From: Planctomycetota bacterium
GTDB taxonomy: Bacteria > Planctomycetota > Planctomycetia > Pirellulales > Lacipirellulaceae
Length of the DNA stretch: 7,638 bases
NCBI GenBank assembly: GCA_022614705.1
Contig: JAKEIB010000072.1
Coordinates: forward strand, 1-7,638
Direction: 5' to 3'
The translations under genes were made by a program, and so were the position numbers. Of the stretch, positions 1 to 4,350 are shown piece after piece. The notes below the pieces were generated by a model. The model saw only the letters and a list, made by a program, of their open reading frames with translations. It made no database searches and had not been told where the DNA came from. The stretch's first letter is position 1; the number at the start of each line of letters is the position of its first letter.

Positions 1-44
1 ACACGTCGAATAGGCGCCTACGCTCATGGCGCGCGCCTTGTCCC

Positions 45-338
45 ATGATATTATGTACTTGTCCAGGCCAATGTTGCAGATTTATTGCGATGGGCCATAG
101 CGTCACCACGTGCGAAGTCCATAGCCTCAGCATGTCGCCCAAGTTGGTTGATCTCACCTATGGCATGCGCTATGACACGCCGATGGACGAAGCGCGGCCA
201 GCCTTGTTTCCCCATGCCAATGAGCCATACGACACGCGGGCTTGCATGGGCGTGCAGCAGACAAAAGCGCGCGTCTATGTCTGCCCGCTTTGTACCAAAG
301 CCCACTCCGCATGGCTGCAGGCCAATAACGCGTCGTAA
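45..338 (+). CDS. Cys-rich small hypothetical protein, cassette cargo
   Basis: A 97-aa protein of unknown function. It has Cys at residues 4, 6, 10, 11 and 23 near the N-terminus and a CPLC (C-x2-C) knuckle at residues 80-83, so a small zinc-binding fold is possible. Codon use looks natural for a GC-rich host. The stop codon TAA (336-338) lies inside the left core of the following attC-like element, like the other cassette genes. The reading frame is open back to the window edge, so the start is not certain. ATG 45 is chosen because it sits about 30 bp after a core-like AATAGGC at 9-15, matching the spacing seen in neighbouring cassettes. No good Shine-Dalgarno is seen before it. The gene could begin outside the window. 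Confidence 0.6.
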   Translation: MILCTCPGQCCRFIAMGHSVTTCEVHSLSMSPKLVDLTYGMRYDTPMDEARPALFPHANEPYDTRACMGVQQTKARVYVCPLCTKAHSAWLQANNAS

Positions 339-470
339 CGGCTAGTGGCCTGACGTAGCACTGCTGTTGCACCGGCAGTCAAACGGACGGTTTGGCGTTT
401 CTGCTGCCCCGCGGTATGCTGCGTGCAGTCTGCTTGCTTGAGGGCGGGCAACTGAGCTTTATCGTTAGGC
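333..470 (+). repeat. attC-like recombination site 1
   Basis: A 138-bp element. The right core is GTTAGGC (464-470), a perfect GTTRRRY. Six bases before it is the conserved box CAACTGAGC, which faces a GGCTAGTGGCC segment just after the left core. The two arms can pair, GCT-AGT-G-CC against GCTCAGTTGCCC, leaving one extra base as expected for attC extrahelical bases. The left core TCGTAAC (333-339) keeps the AAC but is otherwise imperfect, and it contains the stop codon of the upstream gene. The right half is clearly homologous to the elements ending at 962 and 2667. The downstream gene starts 15 bp after the core. Confidence 0.75.
392..420 (+). promoter_or_regulatory. Candidate sigma70-type promoter inside attC-like site 1
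   Basis: TTGGCG (392-397), a 17-bp spacer, then TATGCT (415-420). The -10 element ends 65 bp before the GTG of the membrane-protein gene at 486. The same pair at the same spacing recurs in the elements at 816-962 and 2508-2667. It could simply be part of the conserved attC body rather than a working promoter. Confidence 0.4.
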
Positions 471-485
471 GAAGGAGAGCGCACA

Positions 486-821
486 GTGCGACATCCGATT
501 GAGTACACCCCGATCGAGCGGTTCTGGCTGGCCGCTCTCGGCGTGTTCGGCTTCCTGGCCGTCAACGGGGCCTTCGTCTACGGACTGTTGTTCCAGCCGG
601 ATGCGCTGATGGACGCGCTGGCCAACCCGCTGGCCGCTGCGTTCATGGTCGAGGCATTGGTGTTGGTGGGAGTGTTCGCGTACCTGTTCGAGCGATGGGG
701 CGTGAGCAGGCTAGGGTGGGGGTGGTTCGTGTTCCTGTCGCTGTTAGGTAGCATGGCGTTCGCCATTCCGATTGTGTTGCTGTACCCGCGGCGTGATGGG
801 GGCACGGCGCCGAGCGCCTAA
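486..821 (+). CDS. Small 3-TM membrane protein, DUF2834-like, cassette cargo
   Basis: An 111-aa integral membrane protein with three predicted helices, roughly residues 13-37, 50-67 and 79-102. The loops carry a GxxRLGW-like segment after helix 2 and an arginine pair (YPRR) after helix 3, which suggests a cytoplasmic C-terminus. Layout and length resemble the DUF2834 family of unknown function, judged from memory only. The GTG start is supported by AAGGAG at 472-477, 8 bases upstream, directly after the attC core at 464-470. The stop TAA (819-821) is embedded in the GCCTAAC left core of the next attC, so the gene fills its cassette almost completely. Transcription may come from the promoter-like pair at 392-420. 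Confidence 0.85.
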   Translation: MRHPIEYTPIERFWLAALGVFGFLAVNGAFVYGLLFQPDALMDALANPLAAAFMVEALVLVGVFAYLFERWGVSRLGWGWFVFLSLLGSMAFAIPIVLLYPRRDGGTAPSA

Positions 822-962
822 CGATGGGCTGGCGCGCCACGGCCGGTCTGCGACAAGTTGACCCGCCGGCAAAACGGGCGATTTGGCGTTTCACCCACGC
901 AGCGGTATACTGGCGTGCAACCCGTGCACTTGAGGGCGGCCAACAGAGCTGGGCCGTTAGGC
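816..962 (+). repeat. attC-like recombination site 2
   Basis: A 147-bp element with perfect, mutually complementary cores: GCCTAAC (816-822) and GTTAGGC (956-962). This is the best-preserved of the four. Inside the right core lies the box CAACAGAGC (cf. CAACTGAGC in site 1), and inside the left core GGGCTGG, keeping the GCT that pairs with AGC. The right half aligns with site 1 and site 4 through shared blocks TTGGCGTTTC, GCGGTATACT, GCGTGCAA and TTGAGGGCGG. The left core overlaps the stop codon of the upstream gene by three bases. Confidence 0.85.
883..911 (+). promoter_or_regulatory. Candidate sigma70-type promoter inside attC-like site 2
   Basis: TTGGCG (883-888), 17 bp, TATACT (906-911). 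It would drive the PEP-CTERM gene at 1093 with a leader of roughly 175 nt. It is one of three copies with identical spacing. Confidence 0.45.
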
Positions 963-1092
963 GGCACACAGCGTCATCGACGGGCGTGCGAGTTCGCTTG
1001 TTGCTTTACAGGGTCTTGGCACATGAAGCGCCGAGCGTTTCCTTCGACCTGAGCCGGGGATCTCCGGCGAAGGGCCGTACAGGAGATCCATC
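963..1092 (+). other. 130-bp leader between attC-like site 2 and the PEP-CTERM gene
   Basis: This is longer than the 9-22 bp seen between core and gene in the neighbouring cassettes, and no convincing gene lies in it. It contains a small hairpin, GCCGG (1053-1057) and CCGGC (1064-1068) around a 6-base loop. A nine-codon reading frame starts at ATG 1023. AGGAG at 1081-1085 is the ribosome-binding site for the GTG at 1093. The leader may be original 5' untranslated sequence captured with the gene. Confidence 0.4.
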
Positions 1093-2082
1093 GTGAAACC
1101 ATCATTCAGTTTTCAGCGTCTCGTCGTCTCGGCTATCGCCATGTTGGCTGTGGCCGCCACCCCGCAACGATCCAGCGCGGGCGTGTTCCATATAGCTCAC
1201 ACCAACGCGGGCGGCATCACTGACCTCGACATCCAACTTGGGAACATCGCGGCCGACATCACCACGGATAGCTTCGCCGAGACCCGCAACTTCGGGCCTC
1301 CGAATGGGTTTCCCCGGGGTCTGGTGACTGCTTCGATCGACAGGTTCGGGGCCGTCGGGCTCGACCTTCTGACCATTGGCGACTTCCCCGGAATTATGAC
1401 CGACGATTGTTGCGTCGAAGCGACGGTTGAGATCGCGAGTGACGAGTTTGTCAATATCTCCTCACTTCCCGTGAGGGTCATTTCCCGCGTGGTCGTCGAT
1501 GGCGGGCAGATCCGGATGAGTGGCGCCACCAACGTGGAGGCTAGTTACGCGCTGCGTGTTGGCATGCTCAACCTGGGACATGAGGACCTCTACGACCTGC
1601 TGAGCCTCGACTTCCTTTATTTCCACACTTCGGCCTTCTTAGCTCTCGGCTTCGATAGTCTGAGGGGCATTGGGGACCTCACGGCGGACTCCCAATCCAA
1701 CGTGACGTTCAGTGGTGGGTTGAACCGCCTGAACGCGACATTCAATCCGGTGACTGAGACCCTGGACATCCCCCTCTCGATCCAGACGTTTGACCTCGGC
1801 GTCCTCGGCCCCGGCGAACGCGGGTTGGTGGCCTATAAGTTCGTTTTTCAAGTTGAGAAAGGCCCCTTTAGCAACGACCCCGGCTTCGTCGGTGAGGTGG
1901 GACTAAGAGCTCGATATAGCGACCCGCTGAACCTCACGGGCAACCCGGCGTTCACGATCGAGTTCGTGCCAATCCCCGAGCCATCTTCACTCGTCCTGGC
2001 CGGGCTCGGCCTGCTGGGGCTGGCCGGCCTGGCGTGGCATCGACGAGCCGGGAAAAGTGTCAGAAACCGATGCTCGGCCTAA
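1093..2082 (+). CDS. PEP-CTERM sorted exported protein, cassette cargo
   Basis: A 329-aa secreted protein. Residues 1 to about 29 are a signal peptide: a basic start, a hydrophobic stretch around LVVSAIAMLAVAA, and a possible cleavage site near SSAG. The body is Asn/Asp/Gly-rich and beta-like with no recognised enzyme motif. The C-terminus carries the PEP-CTERM sorting signal: PEP at residues 295-297 (context IPEPSS), a hydrophobic helix to about residue 316, then an Arg pair. In this class an exosortase cleaves at the PEP motif and delivers the protein to the envelope or extracellular matrix. Nine further residues follow the basic cluster, and the reading frame ends at TAA inside the GCCTAAT left core of the next attC-like element. 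The GTG start has AGGAG 7 bases upstream. The binding or structural role is unknown. Confidence 0.88.
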   Translation: MKPSFSFQRLVVSAIAMLAVAATPQRSSAGVFHIAHTNAGGITDLDIQLGNIAADITTDSFAETRNFGPPNGFPRGLVTASIDRFGAVGLDLLTIGDFPGIMTDDCCVEATVEIASDEFVNISSLPVRVISRVVVDGGQIRMSGATNVEASYALRVGMLNLGHEDLYDLLSLDFLYFHTSAFLALGFDSLRGIGDLTADSQSNVTFSGGLNRLNATFNPVTETLDIPLSIQTFDLGVLGPGERGLVAYKFVFQVEKGPFSNDPGFVGEVGLRARYSDPLNLTGNPAFTIEFVPIPEPSSLVLAGLGLLGLAGLAWHRRAGKSVRNRCSA

Positions 2083-2176
2083 TCCAGCGCTGCAGCGGTT
2101 CCGGCCACAGGCGACGGTCTTCGTGCTGTTCCTGCACACTGGTCCGTGGCCGGGCAACTGAGCTTTGTCGATAGAC
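2077..2176 (+). repeat. attC-like recombination site 3 (short, decayed cores)
   Basis: A 100-bp element between the PEP-CTERM stop codon and the next gene. The left core is GCCTAAT (2077-2083, TAA being the stop). The right core is GATAGAC (2170-2176), degenerate against GTTAGGC. The box before it, GGGCAACTGAGCTTTGTCG, is nearly identical to site 1 (GGGCAACTGAGCTTTATCG). A perfect 8-bp stem CCGGCCAC (2101-2108) with GTGGCCGG (2146-2153) continues outward through GTT/AAC, CAG/CTG and GCT/AGC with bulged bases, which is a convincing folded-attC shape. It lacks the central block with the promoter-like hexamers found in the other three. Confidence 0.7.
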
Positions 2177-2192
2177 GGCGGAGGGTTCACGC

Positions 2193-2513
2193 GTGACGGA
2201 GGTCGCACCATCCCGGGCGGTGATCAAACAGTTGTCCGCATACTTTCACCGCAACGGCTACGTTCGGCGGGTGGACCCGGTCCGGCGCAAGGTGAAGGGC
2301 CGGTTGTACAAGAAAGGCGCCGAGGTTCGCCTGGTGGCCGAGTCGAGGGCCGAGCTCGCCGAAATCCGCCGACTGCTGAAGCGGGCCGGGTTTAAGCGGG
2401 CCCGGCCGTTCGCCAAGGCGCGGCAGTGGCGGCAGCCCGTGTATGGGGTTGCCGAGGTGGCACGATTCCTGTCCCTCGTCGGTAAGCCTAAGCGTCGCCG
2501 AAAACGGCGCTGA
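2193..2513 (+). CDS. Highly basic 106-aa hypothetical protein, cassette cargo
   Basis: The protein is rich in Arg and Lys throughout and ends in a polybasic tail (KPKRRRKRR), so nucleic-acid or ribosome binding is plausible but unproven. Visible segments are a YFHRNGYVRR stretch near residues 17-26, a helix-forming SRAELAEIRRLLKRAGF region in the middle, then RPFAKARQWRQPVYG and a final VARFLSLVG helix. I recognise no family with certainty. The alternating basic strand and helix pattern is faintly reminiscent of LAGLIDADG-type folds, but no such motif is seen. The GTG start is supported by GGAGG at 2180-2184, 8 bases upstream and just after the right core of attC-like site 3. The stop TGA (2511-2513) falls in the degenerate left core of the next element. 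Confidence 0.8.
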   Translation: MTEVAPSRAVIKQLSAYFHRNGYVRRVDPVRRKVKGRLYKKGAEVRLVAESRAELAEIRRLLKRAGFKRARPFAKARQWRQPVYGVAEVARFLSLVGKPKRRRKRR

Positions 2514-2514
2514 C

Positions 2515-2547
2515 TTCGGCGAGCTCAGTCGAGCCGAGCTTGCCGAA
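2515..2547. repeat. Inverted repeat / hairpin after the basic-protein gene
   Basis: TTCGGCGAGCTC (2515-2526) and GAGCTTGCCGAA (2536-2547) match as reverse complements at 11 of 12 positions around a 9-base loop. The hairpin begins 1 base after the stop codon. There is no T-run, so a Rho-independent terminator is unlikely. The loop heptamer AGTCGAG (2527-2533) is repeated at 2551-2557. It may be a small inserted repeat or a transcript-stabilising hairpin. Confidence 0.6.
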
Positions 2548-2588
2548 CACAGTCGAGTCGCAGTTGGCCCGCCAGCCCAACGCCTGGT

Positions 2589-2617
2589 TTGGCTTTTCAC
2601 CTCCGCAGCGCTATACT
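2589..2617 (+). promoter_or_regulatory. Candidate sigma70-type promoter inside attC-like site 4
   Basis: TTGGCT (2589-2594), 17 bp, TATACT (2612-2617). The -10 element ends 59 bp before the GTG at 2677. It has the same spacing as the two other copies although the element as a whole has diverged. Confidence 0.45.
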
Positions 2618-2676
2618 GCGTGCAATCCAACCACTTGAGGACGGAAAACCGAACTTCATCGTTTGGTGTGCCACGC

Positions 2677-3036
2677 GTGCGATACTTCATTACTCATCCG
2701 ATCGCTCCGCTCTTGCTCTTCTCGATCGTGCTTGCCGCCCTGTTGGCGGCGTATCTTGCGGTTGGGATGTCGCCGTCAACATCCTTTGAAGTCGTGGCGT
2801 CATTCAGTTGGTCACTGCTGCTGGCTTTCTGGGTGGTTGCGGATGCCCGTCGCCGAAAGGGCATACCGTGTTTCGATTTCGGTCTGTTCTGCTACGTTTT
2901 CTTGCCGTTGGTGGTGCCGTGGTATTGTTTTTGGTCGCGCGGCTGGCGCGGCGCGCTAACGCTGGTGGCGATTGCAGGGCTTTGGCTGGCGCCGTACATC
3001 ATCGCGATGGCGGTTTGGCTGATCCTGTATGGATAG
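2677..3036 (+). CDS. Small 4-TM membrane protein, cassette cargo
   Basis: A 119-aa protein of unknown function with four predicted membrane helices, about residues 8-28, 36-55, 67-84 and 90-115. A short basic loop (DARRRKG) follows helix 2. The third helix contains Pro, Trp and Cys residues (LVVPWYCFW) that would be worth checking for conservation. The frame is open back to 2443, but the start belongs after the attC core at 2661-2667. GTG 2677 begins a typical N-terminus (VRYFITHPIAP), and GTG 2668 is an in-frame alternative. No clear Shine-Dalgarno is present for either, unlike the neighbouring cassettes. A promoter-like pair lies 59 bp upstream. The stop TAG is not inside a recognisable attC core. 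Confidence 0.75.
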   Translation: MRYFITHPIAPLLLFSIVLAALLAAYLAVGMSPSTSFEVVASFSWSLLLAFWVVADARRRKGIPCFDFGLFCYVFLPLVVPWYCFWSRGWRGALTLVAIAGLWLAPYIIAMAVWLILYG

Positions 3037-3107
3037 CGCCTGGCCACTCGCCGGGAACTGCCTGCGCCCAAACGAGAATTATTGTTTAGAGTCGCCAGGA
3101 GTTTAAT

Positions 3108-3392
3108 ATGAATCTGTTGAAGTCGGGCTTGTCGATTGCGGTTGTTCTGACATTGCTGTGGTTCGTCGCGCCGCGTCCGGGGGATTTCGTCGCGGCAAAC
3201 GCAGCTGACAAGGCTGCGGCGACCCCGTTGCCATTGCAAGTCGTGAGCTACAACAGCGGCCTTACGGGTTTTTTCGAACCGTCGAGCAAGACGTTATATG
3301 TCTATGCCTCGGACCTCAAGACGCCGTTCATGACGGTTCAAGTCGAAACACTCGGCGAGCCGCTGAAGGTCATCAAGGAGCCGAAGCAGTAG
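3108..3392 (+). CDS. Small exported or membrane-anchored hypothetical protein
   Basis: A 94-aa protein. An N-terminal hydrophobic segment (about residues 5-21) acts as a signal peptide or anchor. Cleavage could occur around AANA-AD near residue 32. The remaining roughly 60 residues form a compact beta-rich domain (LQVVSYNSGLTGFF, TLYVYASDL, MTVQVETLGEPLKVI), similar in style to small periplasmic proteins I associate with planctomycetes, but no named family is certain. ATG 3108 has AGGAG at 3097-3101, 6 bases upstream. The gene lies 71 bp after the last cassette gene and is probably outside the array. A 60-bp inverted repeat follows 35 bp after its stop. Confidence 0.8.
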   Translation: MNLLKSGLSIAVVLTLLWFVAPRPGDFVAANAADKAAATPLPLQVVSYNSGLTGFFEPSSKTLYVYASDLKTPFMTVQVETLGEPLKVIKEPKQ

Positions 3393-3427
3393 TGCTGCGG
3401 CGAAGTTGCCGAGCGGCGATGTAGTTC

Positions 3428-3487
3428 ACAGGAGGAAGCAGAGGACGCAGCGTCGTTCGGTTCTCTGCTCTCTCTGCTGTCTCCTGT
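3428..3487. repeat. 60-bp imperfect inverted repeat (23-bp arms)
   Basis: The left arm 3428-3450 starts ACAGGAGGAAGCAGAGG. The right arm 3465-3487 ends GCTGTCTCCTGT. The arms are reverse complements at 18 of 23 positions around a 14-base loop (3451-3464). Purines are strongly concentrated in one arm and pyrimidines in the other. It could act as a bidirectional terminator-like hairpin between the 3108 gene and the VOC gene, or be one copy of a dispersed intergenic repeat. No T-run follows directly; TTCAAAATT comes next. Confidence 0.7.
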
Positions 3488-3567
3488 TCAAAATTCCTCT
3501 TTAGGAAACGATCAGAGTGCGATGCGTGAATTCCAAATGATCCTTGCCGCTGGATTTGGTTAGCAAT

Positions 3568-3957
3568 ATGACTCAATCCATCAGCTCGGTCGCACTCGTG
3601 GTGCCGGATTACGACGAAGCGATCGCGTATTTCACCGAACTCCTCGGTTTCGATCTGATTGCGGACACCGATTTGGGCAACGGCAATCGCTGGGTGCAAG
3701 TCGCTCCCGTGGGGCAGGGCGGCACGCGCCTGCTACTGGCCCGCGCTGCCACGCCGGAGCAATTGGCACACATCGGCAATCAGACGGGCGGCCGCGTGTT
3801 TTTGTTTCTGTCGACCGACGACTTTTGGCGCGACTATCGCACGCTACAAGCGCGGGGCGTTCGATTCATCGAACAGCCGCGACATGAGACGTATGGCACG
3901 GTCGCGGTATTCGTGGACCTATACGGCAACCGATGGGATCTGGTCCAATACGCCTAA
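3568..3957 (+). CDS. VOC (glyoxalase/bleomycin-resistance fold) family protein
   Basis: A 129-aa single VOC module pair. The first beta-alpha-beta-beta-beta half (SSVALVVPDYDEAIAYFTELLGF, then a WVQVAP strand) is followed by a second half ending in the hallmark FVDLYGNRWDLVQ strand. Family members are metal-dependent lyases, isomerases, dioxygenases or binding proteins. The usual first metal ligand His in the N-terminal strand is replaced (SSVALVV), and the terminal Glu position is Asp (RWDLVQ), so metal binding is doubtful and the substrate cannot be named. ATG 3568 is preferred over the upstream TTG 3544 because the strand pattern starts right after it, though no strong Shine-Dalgarno is seen. 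The stop codon lies in GCCTAAC (3952-3958), which looks like an attC left core without a partner. Confidence 0.85.
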   Translation: MTQSISSVALVVPDYDEAIAYFTELLGFDLIADTDLGNGNRWVQVAPVGQGGTRLLLARAATPEQLAHIGNQTGGRVFLFLSTDDFWRDYRTLQARGVRFIEQPRHETYGTVAVFVDLYGNRWDLVQYA

Positions 3958-4010
3958 CAATCCTTCGCCGGTCCGAACTGAACCGTGTGACACACAAGCA
4001 GGAGTTTACG

Positions 4011-4316
4011 ATGCGAATGTTGCTGCAAGTGAATTTGCCGCACCAGCCGTTCAATGCGGCGGTGAAGGACGGCAGCGCGGGAAACAAGATCAACCGAATT
4101 CTTCAAGACGCCAAACCGGAGGCCGTTTACTTCACGGAAATCGACGGCCAACGGTGCGCCATCCTGGTCGTGAACGTGGATGACCCGTCGAAGATTCCCG
4201 CGTTCGCAGAACCGTGGTTTCTCACGTTCGAAGCGGACGTGAAATTCCGTCCTGTCATGACGCCAGACGACTTGGGTCGAGCCGACCTCGTGGCCTTGGG
4301 CAAGAAATGGTCGTAG
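4011..4316 (+). CDS. Conserved-looking 101-aa hypothetical protein
   Basis: A soluble protein with no signal peptide. It shows a beta-alpha-beta pattern: an MRMLLQVNLP strand, an NAAVKDGSAGNKINRILQDA helix, then AVYFTEIDGQRCAILVVNVDD strands, followed by PSKIPAFAEPWFLTFEADVKFRPVMTPDDL. This suggests a small ferredoxin-like alpha/beta dimeric-barrel fold of the muconolactone-isomerase or YCII type, inferred from pattern only. The biochemical role is unknown. ATG 4011 has AGGAG at 4000-4004, 6 bases upstream. It lies 53 bp after the VOC stop, so the two are probably co-transcribed. Its end faces the convergent aminotransferase gene 34 bp away with no obvious terminator between. Confidence 0.8.
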   Translation: MRMLLQVNLPHQPFNAAVKDGSAGNKINRILQDAKPEAVYFTEIDGQRCAILVVNVDDPSKIPAFAEPWFLTFEADVKFRPVMTPDDLGRADLVALGKKWS

Positions 4317-4350
4317 GGTGGCAAACCGGCGATAGCTCGGCGCAGCAGCG

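Larger units (their letters stand above)
2508..2667 (+). repeat. attC-like recombination site 4 (diverged)
   Basis: About 160 bp. The right core is GTTTGGT (2661-2667), six of seven positions of GTTRRRY. The left core is only CGCTGAC (2508-2514), overlapping the upstream stop TGA. Homology to sites 1 and 2 is clear over the right two-thirds: CCCGCC, TTTGGC-TTTCACC, CGCAGCGCTATACTGCGTGCAA, and ACTTGAGGACGG. The conserved inner box has drifted (AACCGAACTTCATC in place of CAACTGAGCTTTATC). The left arm is about 14 bp longer than in site 2 and carries its own strong hairpin (2515-2547). Excision activity may be lost. Confidence 0.65.
1..3036 (+). mobile_element. Integron gene-cassette array segment (integrase not in window)
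   Basis: Five co-oriented, functionally unrelated genes are separated by four related elements with attC architecture. The distance from one right-hand core (GTTRRRY type) to the next gives cassettes of about 492 bp (464 to 956), 1214 bp (956 to 2170) and 491 bp (2170 to 2661). One cassette on each side is incomplete. Each holds a single gene, and in most the gene starts shortly after the core and its stop codon falls in the next element's left core, as is typical of integron cassettes. No tyrosine recombinase (IntI) or attI is visible, so this is either part of a longer array or an integrase-less attC cluster. The right boundary is uncertain because no clear attC follows the last gene. The array reading is inference from sequence structure, but several independent signs agree. 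Confidence 0.75.

Noticed and set aside
2443..2676. Upstream extension of the 4-TM protein to position 2443
   Set aside because: It would run through the attC-like element and overlap the basic-protein gene. The membrane-protein pattern begins only after GTG 2677.
3070..3090. AAAC...GTTT inverted pair (CCCAAACGAGAATTATTGTTTAG region) as a minimal attC
   Set aside because: It is far too short, the cores do not pair well, and it lacks any of the shared body of the other elements.
3952..4110. Full attC site after the VOC gene
   Set aside because: Only the left core GCCTAAC is present. No GTTRRRY heptamer, inner CAACTGAGC box or homology to the other four elements follows.
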